Below, in pieces: positions 11,080 to 31,764 of a stretch of 64,000 nt of DNA. The DNA lies in contig OZ020254.1 in assembly GCA_963971285.1 (NCBI GenBank), forward strand, positions 4,092,001-4,156,000, in the 5' to 3' direction. The stretch comes from Astropecten irregularis. Lineage: Eukaryota; Echinodermata; Asteroidea; Paxillosida; Astropectinidae. The notes under the pieces are model-generated. The model was not told where the DNA came from, ran no database searches, and saw only the letters and a program-made list of their open reading frames with translations. The stretch's first letter is position 1; each line of letters opens with the position of its first letter. The position numbers and the translations under genes are program-made.

Positions 11080-14000
11080 ATGAGTAAAGCACACCCTCCA
11101 GAGCTTAAAAAGTAAGATAATTTCGAGACACGTTTATCTGTATTTTATTTTCAAAAAACTGATTCTAAAGTGATTTTGAGAGGTTTTTGTGGTGACTTGT
11201 ATTACGCTACACGACCGGGCAATGGCGGAACAATGCTTAAATAGTTTCGCGTAGTTTTAACGTTAGATTTCGAAGGCTTCTCCGTGAGCCTTCTACCACT
11301 AGTTTTACTAGAAGTTAAAAATTTCATTTGGGGGCAGTAGGAGAGCTATAAAGTTGTTGGCGTTCGTGCAATTTAATATTACTAGTATTAGTCCATAGGC
11401 ATAGTGTTAATAATGCTGACTGGCCAGTCTGGTACCCAGACCCAAGCAACATTGTCATTGACATATGAAGAGTTGTATTTTTAGTTTTAGGTGAGTTAGG
11501 CCTACTTTACCACTGGGTACCAGACTAACCAGAATGGATTAATGTCTGTGAACGCCAAGTTGTAAAGCTTTCACAACTGAACTGGTATCCGCGCGTGACG
11601 TGCGTAAGAGCATTTCAAGGCATGCAGCAACCTCGGGAAACAGCGAAGTCAAGGCGCATCCCCTTGACCTTGCCTTTAAAGGCATTGCATACGTTTGGTA
11701 ATGACTCTGAAAATTTATGGCAATAAAAACTTACTTGGTGAGAAGTACAGCTGCTTTGGATAGTATAATGCATATTGAGAAACGTTCAATTCGAAGTACC
11801 ACGGTTATGGAAAAATATGTCACTTTTTATCTCCAAAAATTATTAATCTGAGAAGCGTTATGGCCGTAACGCTTCTCAGCTATTGACTTACTGTTCTCTG
11901 GCGTGAAATAACCGCTCTAGTTTGTCGCCAAAATCTCAAAAACGCTACCACCTTCTGAATTGAAACTTTCACAGGTTAGTTTTATGGTATATATAAACAA
12001 TTATATTGGTTTGAAACAAACATTAGGCTCAAATTACCAAACGTATGCAATCCCTTTAAGCTTGAGAAAATGGTTGGTAGGCCTACATCCAACAAGACGC
12101 ATGTGTAAACTGGTGAATATTCGTGAACCTCGTAGCCGGCTACACAGACACGCTCCACTGATCACACAAAAGTCCTGTAAGTGTAACACTAACAGCTTCA
12201 CTTTGTATCCTTGTAGCCACTTCCCCGGACCCACATTGGACTTAGAATTTTTTCCAACCTTCCCTTTGCTTGGTTCATAGGGATGGTTCGTTCTCAAAAA
12301 TGCTGTATACACACATTGGCCTAGTTAGTTTGCATATAAGGTAGAATTCTTTCTCGCTATTCGTGATTCGCTCGACCTCGTAGCCATTAAATTTTAGGGG
12401 GTATTTTCTCGTGGCTGGGTATTCTGCAATTGCTCCATGCTCGTCATACTCGTCATGGCACCCGGAAAAGTAAGAATGTATACATGTATACATGTCCAGA
12501 ACAAACAACGTAAAATGAAAATTTGATTTATGAAGAAGGAACTCTGCTAATTTTTCTGTTTCTGTTTTATTTTTTTTTCAGATTCATGGACAAGAAACTA
12601 TCCTGTAAGTATTATTACTTTTTATTGGCCTTGCTTGACTCTAACCCTTGTAGTCCACTGGTTTACCAACAGTAACAGCCAGGGGGCAATTTCACTAATG
12701 CTTTGCAGTCATCGAAGCCCAAATCCATCGCTAAACGGAAAATGAGTAGGCAAAGTAGCGTTCGATTTTCCATTAAGCGATGGATTTGGGCTTTAGCGAT
12801 GATCACAAAGCGTTAGTGAAATCGACCCAGGTCTTCTCAATGCAGCAAAATGCATCAGGCTAGCAGACCTTAAAACCAAAAACCTACAGCAACCTTTCAG
12901 GAGTCAAAATTAACAGTGGTCTACTGGCCCTGGGCCACAAAAAACAACCATTGGGCCACTGAATTGAGGAACAATGCCAGTGCAGTGCACTGTCCACTGG
13001 CCCTGTGCGGCACCAAGAGACTGAAGTTAATTTCGACCACTGTCTTTTGATATTGCTAGTGCATGCACATTATTGCCATTTAATTTTTTTTTTTGTCATT
13101 GAAATGTGAACAAAGAAAAATTGACTGGAGTAGGAATCGAACCAGCAACCATTGAAATACTGTATCAGTGCTCTACCCTCTGAGCTATCCACCCCTACAT
13201 TGGTGTTGTCCCTAGTAATAGTCAATTATCTTTGTTTGGCAGTCAATCAGAAGCCATGAAACCACCCACGTACTCTAATCTCCTCTTTTTTATTTTTCTT
13301 TGGCAGTGAAGTTGAATGGGAACCGAAGGGTGACGGGGACGTTACGAGGGTTCGATCCATTCATGAATCTGGTGATGGACGAGACTGTGGAGAATGTGGG
13401 CGCCAATGAGAAATATGAGATCGGCATGGTGGTAAGTACACTGATTGCTCAAAGTGTGTACTATAATACATTCAGCATACACTGGCTGCAGGCTGTAGAA
13501 GTCAAGCTGGACAAAAGAGAGAATCTATGGTCTCTCTTAAGTACTGTTAGACCGTCCAAGAACTGGAACATTTCAGTTCATGGATCGCTGAAGTGTGACA
13601 TCAGTCTTGAAGCTTACTTCAAAAAATGCCAGAGTGATTAGCAAGGCACATATGATGTATGACACCATGCACAAAACTGCCTACCACATGTCTATGTGCT
13701 CAACTTTGGGCTGTACAAAACCAGGCTTGAGGCTAGGCTTTGGGACTTTTGCTACTGCCATTTGAGGCCCACAAAACTCGTAATGAAGGGATTGGGCCAC
13801 ATGATGAAGCCGAAGAAAGACTCCAGCTTCACTGTGTATTTCAAGCCCTTCGTTTTATTTAGGACGCAAAATGGCAGTAGCAAAATAAATCCCAAGCCTA
13901 ACCTCAAGCCTCATTTCATAAAGGCCCTTTTAATGAGCCACAAAGGTGTAACCAGGAGGAAGGGGGCCTCTATCCTCCAATCCTTTGCCACAAATGTCTT

Positions 14001-14320
14001 TGATGGACATTGGTGATGTCTGTTTATATACATTTAACATATTTACACTTGAAGTTTGCGAAACTCTACAAGTGAATGTCATGACAAGTATTAAGGGGTA
14101 GTTCAAATGTTCAAACTGATTTTCAGACAATGAATGTGTTAATTCAATAAAACATCAAGCACACACTCTATGAGTTGGTCAAATATTTAAAATATAAAAG
14201 ACTCTGAGTTATAACTGATTTTAATCCATCAATATGCTAATAATGTCCATATTTCTTCATCCCCAACAGGTCATCAGAGGAAACAGTATCATCCTTCTGG
14301 AGGTTCTAGAAAGAATATAG
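11080..14320 (+). CDS. SNRPG: Small nuclear ribonucleoprotein G (SmG)
   Basis: One of seven Sm proteins that form the ring on U1, U2, U4 and U5 snRNA; it acts in spliceosomal snRNP assembly in cytoplasm and nucleus. Exons are 11080-11111, 12582-12604, 13307-13431 and 14270-14320. They sum to 231 nt, giving 76 aa plus stop, the same length as human SmG. The product begins [20 protein letters not shown]. The Sm1 region covers roughly residues 17-50 ([15 protein letters not shown]) and Sm2 is near the end ([15 protein letters not shown]). Exon 2 is a 23-nt microexon. Donors GTAAGA, GTAAGT and GTAAGT and CAG acceptors are all clean. An AATAAA is seen at 14354, and the short distance from the stop suggests a very short 3' UTR if it is used. 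Confidence 0.97.
11419..11533. repeat. Short inverted repeat (CTGGTACCCAG ends), SNRPG intron 1
   Basis: CCAGTCTGGTACCCAG at the left is answered by CTGGGTACCAGACTAACC at the right. Diverged relatives of this arm occur near 17235-17310 and 51370. Confidence 0.5.
12682..12829. mobile_element. MITE-A near-perfect hairpin, SNRPG intron 2
   Basis: GGGGGCAATTTCACTAATGC at the left; GTTAGTGAAATCGACCC at the right. The arms remain complementary through AAGCCCAAATCCATCGCT / AGCGATGGATTTGGGCTT. It is the same subfamily as 25073-25224 and 25392-25542. Confidence 0.8.
13098..13262 (-). mobile_element. SINE-1 (tRNA-derived), SNRPG intron 2
   Basis: On the minus strand: GGTTTCATGGCTTCTGA, AACAAAGATAATTGAC, an A box (GATAGCTCAGAGGGTAGAGC), a B box (GGTTCGATTCC) and the tail AATTTTTCTTTGTTCAC. 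It ends about 45 bp before exon 3. A real tRNA gene is excluded by the dispersed flanking parts. Confidence 0.75.
13708..13927. mobile_element. Family-D MITE, SNRPG intron 3
   Basis: The arm ACCAGGCTTGAGGCTAGGCT is answered by AAGCCTAACCTCAAGCCT. The GCCATTTGAGGCCCACAA block is shared with 51462-51682 and 61098-61223. The frame through it from exon 3 is read-through, not a coding extension. Confidence 0.7.
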
Positions 14321-14353
14321 CCGCCAATTGCAAACAGCTACGAACTCTTGGAA

Positions 14354-14359
14354 AATAAA
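14354..14359 (+). terminator. Candidate SNRPG poly(A) signal AATAAA
   Basis: Canonical hexamer 34 nt after the stop. Downstream AATAAA motifs near 16255 would give a much longer 3' UTR. Confidence 0.4.
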
Positions 14360-15099
14360 TTTCCGACCCCCCCTAGACTGTACTTTTCTTATGGAGATGA
14401 ACTGTGATCAAGGAATGCGCAGAATGTCCAACAGTTTAGAGAGGGCGCCCTTCAGTTTGTTTATTTCAGAGTCGAGTCGCGGGCCTTCGAGACTGAGCGT
14501 TCACTGATGCACTGTTCATCAGAGATGTAACGTCATTCGGCAACTTTTCCTCATGCTCAATGAGAAAACATAGATTGGGATAGATTTCTACTGATGGACA
14601 ATTTTTGACACCCCTCGCACAAAGCCTATTGCACAAAACAGAGGGCGTTTTTTAGATAAACACGAAATAGCAGATAATGATAGTGTACCATTGTATGTAC
14701 GGTAACCAAAAAAAAGAAGTAAAACTCACATTTCAGTTTTCAGATATGCAACCCAAGTTGTACATAACTGAAATTTAAGTGAATCTTTACTTGCATCCGG
14801 TAAGTTTGCTCTTGCAGGATATAACGCTTTTTTCTGTATTGTCCGTCAGTGGAAATCTTTCCCATAAACAAAAGGGGAATGTAGAATAATATTGTTTTTA
14901 TAGATTAAAAGCTTGGTTCATACTTGATGCAATTTGCAGAGTGAAGTAAAATACGATGTCATAATTATTATGACAAAAGTTGAAATGTGTTTAGCTCTTT
15001 TGTCAACATTTTTCTCAGATGTCTGTCTAGTGGTGATAACTTTGGGCGAAGCCTTCGCATGAAGTATGAGTGAGGCTTAAGACTGATTAGTGGACAGCT

Positions 15100-15260
15100 C
15101 TGGCACAATTTCCATAGATCTGCTTAGCAGGAAACTGTTCGCTAAGCAAAATTGAGCCGAGAACCATTAACAAGCAGTATACATACAACAATACATACGA
15201 TTTTTCTGGTAAACCGTTTTTGTGCTTAACAAAACCTGTTGGTGCTTAGCGAATATAAGG
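15100..15260. repeat. Diverged MITE-A relative
   Basis: CACAATTTCCATAGATCTGC, then CTTAGCAG, and later GGTAAACCGTTTTTGTGCTT resemble the left half and middle of the long MITE-A form. The ends are lost. Confidence 0.4.
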
Positions 15261-16217
15261 TCATCCACAGTGCTTTGAAATTGGACCTTTGTGATTTGGG
15301 CCACTGAAATCCCAAACTATTGACGTTGAAAGAATGTGCGTGATTTTTTTTTTTTTACTGTACTGAAAGTTGTTTGTATTGTGGAATATCAAATTGATAA
15401 TATTCACATTCCTATGGTAACTCATAGCATTCTGTTTTGTTCTTTTGTTTGGTGTAAATATGAATAAGTTTGTTAGACTTAGTAGAAATTGATTTTTTTT
15501 TTTCAAGAAATAGATGTCAAAAAGTTTGATGATCATTGTATAGGTGATTACAATGCTGTGTGTGTTCAGTTCTATTTGGAGTGAATTCAGTGAACAGCCA
15601 TAAGTTATTAAGTGAAATCAATCGAGCCTCTTGGAGCTGTTCTAGCAAAAAAAAAAAATCAGTTAAAAAACTTTGCCTTGTAGGCTGGTTCCACATGCAT
15701 TTAGAGGGAGAGGGATTTTGTGCTGGTAAGTTTCAGTGTTTGACTCGTATTTTAGAGACAAATATTGCAAATTATCCTAAATGAAGATACAATCATTGTC
15801 CACATTGAAGTGGAACTTGTTTTGTGTTGAATGTTCCTTTAAGATTAGTATTCTAACCAGTTGGGGGCCGGAACTTGGGGCACATTTTGTGACAGAGTCC
15901 CTATTATATTCTGATTCTTATTGTCTGTTTTAGGCACAGCAGTTGTTGTTTTCCATTCGTGTTTCAAAAAGTGTGAATCTGCAGCATAAACGTACAAAAG
16001 TAACGAGGAACTCTGTCACATACTCTTATCACAATAACCCAAATCAATACAAGTCCAATTTTTGTACAATTTATGTATTTTGTTTTTCGGTCTATGTTTG
16101 AATTAAAGAGGGATTACCTCACTTTTATTAAAAAGTGTCTGATGTGTATTTCATTAGCTTCTAAGGTGATGTGTAACATGGTTTTTATGGAATTAAGTGT
16201 AGATTATTTAAGATACA

Positions 16218-16575
16218 CATGGGGGATCGCTCAAAGAGGATGTGGCTTTTTAATCAATAAACATCAAATAAAATAAACCACAAGGGAAACTGCATCCCCC
16301 ATGTACTGTTTTCTTGGGTTGTAGCATTGCTGCTGTGTGCATCTTACATGATCATTGGGATACAGCGGTATGTGCATGCTTTCATGGTTTCTGACTGACA
16401 AATGAACAAAGATAATTGACTGTTAGGGACACCACCAACATAGGGCTGGGTAGCTCAGTTGGTAGGAGCGCTTGTATGATATTCCGGTGGTCACTGGTTC
16501 AAATCCCTCTCCTGTCAATTTTTCTTTGTTCATTTTTCAATTAACCAGGCAGTTTCCCATGTGGTTATTTGATGA
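16218..16575 (+). mobile_element. SINE-1 with snapback 5' part
   Basis: The tRNA-like head reads GGGTAGCTCAGTTGGTAGGA with B box GGTTCAAATCC, followed by the family tail TTTTTCTTTGTTCA and GTGGTTATTTGATG. Before it comes a stretch in the opposite orientation (ATGGGGGATC...AAACCACAAGGGAAACTG) that is complementary to the head region, a weaker version of the palindrome at 56336-57127. Confidence 0.7.
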
Positions 16576-16830
16576 TTGTAATTTGTATCTATCATGCATG
16601 CACAATTTGATTGCAAATTATTTGGGGAAATCTTTGGAAACCTGTTTCACTTGGTTTGGCAGAAAAGAAAATAATGCAGCAGAATTGAACAGAATGTTTA
16701 ATTATCGCCAGATGAGGGCGCCCTTTATATCATCCAATGTTCATTTCCAGCGCGGCGGTGGTCGTGTAATCCCATTCTGTGTGTTTGCAATCTGCTCAAA
16801 TTTGGGTTAAATTAGCCCAAATTTACAGCT

Positions 16831-25920
<9,090 letters not shown>

Positions 25921-26252
25921 GCACGGAGCAATAAGTAGTCCCCATCTATAATATTGTAGATCTATCCGAAAAGCACTATAAACCATGTTCACTTGTACTA
26001 GTGTAAATTCTCTCCAGTTGCTCATTAAGTTTGTACCGAGGGTGGGCCTGGGTGGTCAGTTAAGTCGGAGTTTGACCATTGACCGTTGATGAGGTTGTTT
26101 TATCTGAGTGAGTGGCATTGTGGGAAGGACGTGGGTTGGGGAGAGGGTGGGGTGCTATTTAGTCGCTCAGCAAATGACACAGGTACGTTATACGTGAATG
26201 TTGCCTAAGCATTCATTTGCATATGGAGTTCTAACTTCTAACAAAACAAGCT

Positions 26253-26372
26253 GGGGTCGATTTCACCAAACTCATCGTAACTTACTATCAATCGTAGGAC
26301 TTATGCGCTGCAGCCCTTTGTGGGATACAATGGGTTATCCTTTGTAACTCGAGTTACGATTGATCGTGGGGC
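26253..26372. mobile_element. MITE-A relative in ACTR1 3' UTR
   Basis: GGGGTCGATTTCACC at the left; ATCGTGGGGCAAC at the right. The internal TCAATCGTAGGAC / AACTCGAGTTACGATTGA arms are partly complementary. Confidence 0.45.
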
Positions 26373-26634
26373 AACACTTTTTATTATTTTGTTTTGCATT
26401 CTACTTGCCATATCACAAAATTGAAATTTTCTTGTTGCGAAAATGTGAATAATTTGCTGGTGATGGTGGTAATTCAGGAAATTTTCCCCCTTTTTGGGGT
26501 GGGGCCAGGTGTTGGGGATGGGGCAGGGTATTGACTTTGGGGGATGTTGAAATCAAGTGTAATTTGAACATGGAAAATTATAAACGTTTAAATGGCTGCA
26601 ATTTATTGCAAAATACAAATTATCTGTGAGAAAA

Positions 26635-27018
26635 GCCCTGTCCGCACTGGAATTTTTTTTCCCGGGGGTTTCACCGAGCCGATGGGTAAATGAAAAATGG
26701 GCAAATATTACCGGTGTCCGCACTTGGACTTTTGACTCGGGGTAACTTAACCGTGCATGCACAGAAGAATTACCGAGCTGTCAATACTAGGCTCATGAGG
26801 GTACCCAACTCGCACTGTGTCAGCACTGGACTTGTTGTCTCGGGAAAAGTGTCTCGGGAATTCTTCCTGGGCAGAAGTTGGCTGGTAGAATTTCTCACGC
26901 AGGTTGGGAATGTAAGTGAGAGGAAGACTTTCTGAGACGTCCGCACTGGACTTAAAATGGGTAAAGTACCCAGAGTCTCGGTAACTTTGCCCAAAAATAT
27001 GTCCAGTGCGGAGAGGGC
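26635..27018. mobile_element. MITE with CCGCACTGGA ends, ACTR1 3' UTR
   Basis: GCCCTGTCCGCACTGGA at the left and TCCAGTGCGGAGAGGGC at the right. The TCCGCACT-GGACTT and CTCGGTAA motifs recur inside. 384 bp, non-coding, target duplication unclear. Confidence 0.7.
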
Positions 27019-27408
27019 TATAGACCTGTTATACTATGATTTGACATTTTGTTAAGATATTTTGCATTCCTCATGTTATAGACATTTTTGTTAAGTTTTC
27101 GATCAAAATTTGTACAGAATTTTCTTGTCACTGGTTGGTTTTATGAGGGATCATATATAAACCTCTTGTGAATTGGATGGATGTGTAGTACATTGACTTG
27201 ATTCCATTGCTTGTGCAAATTCTAAATCGGAAGGCCCCTGACTAAATACAGTGCTGCTACACTATTGAGTAATTGTATTGATTCATTTCATATCATTTGA
27301 TGTACATGCACATGTAGCAGCATTGTCTGTAGTCTGGGGAATTGTTGGCTTTGCAAGTGGGATCAGTTCTGTCAGTGTACCAGACTTAGGCCAAAGTTCA
27401 CTCACAAG

Positions 27409-27541
27409 AGCCGTGTCCCAAATCTCTGGCTGCGGCCACAAATAACGCACAAGTCTATGGAAACAGCTGCAGTCACTGGCTTGTGGCTGGCATAGGAGCT
27501 TGCGTAACTTGCAGCCGCAGCCAGAGATATGGGACACAGTC
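27409..27541. mobile_element. Family-C MITE
   Basis: GCCGTGTCCCAAATCTCTGG and CAGCCAGAGATATGGGACAC form the arms, with CAAATAACGCACAAGTCTAT inside. Copies also at 30927-31057 and 32980-33070. Confidence 0.75.
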
Positions 27542-27972
27542 TTATTGTTCTCTGAACATTTTACATTTTTTTTTGTAAGACAAAGGAACCCAAAGGAAAT
27601 TAGGTCGGTGAAAATGTTTTTTTTTTTTTCTGCTTGTTTGCAATGTCTTTAATCACCCTGTTTACAGATTTTTTAATCCAATGTAGAACTTGAGTACTCA
27701 TGGATTTAGGATTTAGAAAAAAAAAGTATATTGTAGTAGTGTATGTAGTAACACATTTGACAAGAGATAATCTCAACTTTGTTTAATATTGTAACTGTAA
27801 ATATCGGTCAGTGTGTAGGTTCTCGTCATTACGTAGGAAGCTTGCTTCGAGAATTTTCAAATTTTGATTTAAAGATTTATTTATGATGAATTGAAAGAGA
27901 CTTACGTCCATTGTTTGGTTTTGAAATCCATTTTTTTTTTACATTTTCCTTTTTACTTTACTTGTGGCATTC

Positions 27973-27978
27973 AATAAA
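27973..27978 (+). terminator. Candidate ACTR1 poly(A) signal AATAAA
   Basis: Canonical hexamer about 2.05 kb after the stop, in AT-rich sequence with no further gene before the repeats that follow. Confidence 0.45.
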
Positions 27979-28292
27979 CTCTACACAAAAAAGTCTTTTA
28001 CATATTACATTAGAACAGTGGGTTGCAGATACGACACACAAATGTGCACAAATTTTAATTCACCTGACTATTAAACAGTAAACACTGTTGCTGTGTTATG
28101 TGATGGAGGGCAAGATGTTCCAAAGCAACCGCTAGCTTGGGTACCATTGTGCCATTTTTGACAATTAAGCATAAATAGTTCTGGTTATCTCTCGTGCATA
28201 GCTTTAATAATCCATTTCACATGATAAAGGAATGGTATTTTAATCTGGGGGATTCACATATTGAAATAGATGCATGTAGGATTAGTCAGACA

Positions 28293-28658
28293 TTAAAGGT
28301 AATATCATACTTTGGTTTTTTATCAAAGAAATACAGATTCATGGGCAAAAATATCAAGACAGATACAGTAACAGTCATCTGAGAAAATTTCAGTCCCATA
28401 CGCTGCCCACTTTTTGAGAAAACAGTGAAAAACTGCCACAGTATTTCTTAAGTCTTTTCTCTTTTATTTTTGAACTTTTAAAAGATCAGAAAGATTTTCG
28501 GTCGTTGTTTTACTAATTTCTGGATAAATACACCCTTTCAGGCGGAAATATTTTAAGGGTATGTTTCTACCATCACCATCTTCATACCCTGAAAGTTCTA
28601 TGTAAATCTGTGAACTTTCCTGTTTCGGTTTCTTTCCAAAGTATGATACTACCTTTAA
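28293..28658 (+). mobile_element. Family-B MITE, full-length, TTAA on both sides
   Basis: TTAA then AGGTAATATCATACTTTGG; right end CCAAAGTATGATACTACCT then TTAA. 366 bp and non-coding. TTAA at both borders is what piggyBac-type transposases leave, but the inner ends do not show the usual CCC start, so the superfamily is uncertain. Confidence 0.75.
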
Positions 28659-29047
28659 AGGGCCTTTCACACTACTCAAAATCTCTGGGTCTGACCCGTG
28701 TTAAAAAGTGACCGACCTGTTCACACTGAAAGATTTCAACACGGTGTGCACTCATGTAAAGGGCTCAACCCATGTTGAAACATCAAACTGAGTCTGCTCG
28801 GGATGTGGGTTGAGAGCAGTTAGTAACCTATGTTGAAAATTTCGACGTATGTTGCGAGGGGTGGTTTTAATGTCTTGAGTCGGATTTTGTGTTGTGCAGT
28901 GTGAACGCAGAGCATGATTGACCCATGTTGAGATTGTACAGGGTTCAATTGCTAGCTGATCTGGTGAATTCTGTCAGCTGTTTGTAAAATTGTACTCCCT
29001 CACCAGCATGATGCTTTTATGATTGTACCCACAATTGATGTGTCATA

Positions 29048-29594
29048 GGGTGTGTTCACACGAGCTGCTAACTTTGCTGCTAAAATGTCACAGAGGGAGT
29101 CAGGTTGGCATAGCGGTTCTTTCCTGGCCTTTCACCTCTGTGGACCGGGTTCAAGTCCAGCTCGGTCCACAAGTGGATTGGGTTTTCAGTCCCTGCCTGA
29201 TTCTGTGGGTTTTACCCAGAATATTACTCTAAAACTGTAACTTTTTCTCATCATCTTTCCACTATAGGTTTCATCAGGCTTGCAAGCTACAATGCCTTGG
29301 GCACTAGTAAAGAATCCTTGGTGTCATTACCAGAAATAAATAATAATAATAATAATAATAGGTCACAGAAACCATTGCACTCATACGGCAATTCACAGTA
29401 AGCAGTGCTGCTTAAGTATCAGATTTCACTGTTAAGTCAGAGGAAGCGAATTTAACAGCACAAATTTCTGCTGTTATAAACTTTCGGACTTAGCAGCGAA
29501 GTTAGCAGTGAAGTTGGCTATAATTGCATTCAAACGGCCACAAATTTTCACTGCAAAGTTAGCAGCGGAGTTGGCAGCCAGTATGAACATTCCC
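29048..29594. mobile_element. Family-G MITE interrupted by a SINE
   Basis: The left arm GTGTTCACACGAGCTGCTAA and the right arm TTAGCAGCGGAGTTGGCAGC ... GTATGAACATTCCC are complementary. The SINE at 29095-29361 sits in the left arm with its own target duplication. Confidence 0.6.
29095..29361 (+). mobile_element. SINE-4 (tRNA-derived), intact with 8-bp duplication
   Basis: Flanked by GTCACAGA at 29087-29094 and 29362-29369. The head has a tRNA-like A box (GTTGGCATAGCGG) and B box (GGGTTCAAGTCC), a body of about 150 bp and an (AAT)n tail. A complete young insertion. Confidence 0.8.
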
Positions 29595-30926
29595 ATAATG
29601 TTGTCTCACAATGCAATGCATTATATTACAGCTGTTAAGTCATCCGCAATGCAAAGTGGTCCCCAGGTGAGCAGCTCATGATAATGATGGTGTGAAAAAG
29701 TCCAAAGGTCAAATATGTAGTTTCATTGTATGTGGATTATATGGAGTCTCAGTTTCGTGGTATGCTCAGCAGGAAAAGCAAATATGAGTTTATCAGCCTT
29801 AAGTAGATTATGTATGCATTGGTTGTGGAAGGTTCTTCACTGCATCAGGTTGAACTTAGCATGAAAATGGGCCAAGTAATTAACATCCTGCTAAACAGCT
29901 ACATGCTAGGATCGAAATGCGTCAGGTCAGGCCCTCCTATTACTCCAAGCATTTTACAAATTTTAGGTCATTATTTTGGCTGATGAGCACTTTGCAGCAG
30001 TTTATTACTTGTATCAAACACTTGTTATGTCCCACACAGACAGAACCTGTCTTTATTTCCATTTGTGCATCTGATTTTCATTAATTGTCGTCGCCATATC
30101 TGAAAGTGTTCTTAAACTAAAAATGTATTGCATGCATAATATGTAATATGTAATATCTCTGTATGATAATAACGATGCGCAAGAAAATAAAATGAGGCAA
30201 TTTTGCTCTTTCAGGGTGAAAAGTGATTAATTGTCTTGGTGCCGTTTTCTTTCTTTTTCGGTCGTCATTATTATTATTGGACGAGAGAGGGCGCTGCATT
30301 AATTGTCATCTTTGAGGATGAGAAAATCTCATTACCACAATCAATAGAGCTTCCCATATTAATTACATGCCCACTATCCTCTGAAATAAATCGATTTAGT
30401 CACTGCTGTTATGCCGTTTGCAAAATGAAACCATTTATTAAAACGAAAAAAAAAAATACACCAATTTATTTTTGTCATTTTGCTTTTAAAGACTAGATTT
30501 CCCCTCGAAATAATGAACAGAATTTCAAACATGATAAAGACTTTAAAATATTTCTTTTTCAAAGCACAATTTTTTCTCAAAATTCCCCAAATCCCAATGA
30601 CTTGAAATAATATTGAATTCATACATAAAATTTGCATACTTTAAAATCTAGTACATGTACTTATATTTCACTTAATTTGAGGGAACGATTTTTGACCCAT
30701 CCAACAAACTTGGCAAATTTGGCAATGTGTTAATTCCACATGCTGAAAATATAGGTTGTAATTTTTTACTGACGCTGTAACTCTGTTTTCCTTTTCAAAC
30801 CAGAGAATCTACTTCCAAACCGCATGCAGCCAAAAGCCTCTTCTTTGATAACCATTATTTTAGAATGGATTCACGAAATGGAGCCGGAGCCCGAGCCTCC
30901 GTCTCGTAATATGCCCAAGGTCTTTT

Positions 30927-31057
30927 AGGCCGTGTCCCAAATCTCTGGCTGCAACTGCAAATAACACACAAGTCTATGAAAACGGCTGGTTGGTGGCTGC
31001 CATAGGTATATGTGTGTGTAACTTGCAGCCGCAGCCAGAGATTTAGGACACGTCCTA
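30927..31057. mobile_element. Family-C MITE
   Basis: GGCCGTGTCCCAAATCTCTG and CAGCCAGAGATTTAGGACAC as arms. It is the middle copy of three in the window. Confidence 0.75.
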
Positions 31058-31764
31058 ACTTAGGCACTGTTGTATTTTCTATGGAGTCAATTTACTTCAT
31101 TTCAATAGCGCTTTGCACTAACGTCACACGAGTGATTTGTGATTTGGCGCATGTACAAAATTCCCAGATGTCAGACAAATTTCTCATGCATGCACATGCA
31201 TTCACACACCCACAACACGTTTGCCATGGTTGCAATGTTTGTCTGAGATCCGGTGTGCTATTTTTAGCGCAAGTGCAGAGTGCTATTTAAGGAACACCAC
31301 AGTATATCAATTATACATGTATCATATTAAATGTTGCCGATGTTTAAATAATGTTGGCATTTACTGCACTGCGCTATACAGTATTATGAACAATTCAAAA
31401 ACTCACCTCTCATTTTGTTTTTACAATACATATCTATGATATCTACAAACACTTCCCCTCAACAAGTGGCCCTGTACTATCCATACTATCCAAGAAAGAC
31501 TCTGAAAGTTTTAACATGTGCACAAGACAATGCAAAAACATGGCATTTAACAATTTGAGCTGATGACTAAAATGAGCGTTAAAATGAATGCTAGTCTGGG
31601 ACTATGAGTAAACCACAGCCGTTTACGTCATGTCATGACAGTCTGTTATTAGCAGCTTAAAAATGCCTCGCTTTTGGCATACTAATATACAGATCTTAGA
31701 CTGTACATTATAGCATATATCACAATGAGATAAGTCTCTAATCTCTATGCAATTATTATCCCTG

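Larger units (their letters stand above)
14321..16830. other. SNRPG-ACTR1 intergenic region
   Basis: Contains the likely SNRPG 3' UTR, a degraded MITE-A relative (15100-15260), a SINE-1 copy (16218-16575) and the ACTR1 promoter region. No further coding sequence recognised. Confidence 0.6.

Noticed and set aside
13432-13641. Extension of SNRPG exon 3 into the following frame
   Set aside because: The GTAAGT donor at 13432 and the exact 76-aa match using exon 4 show this is intron.
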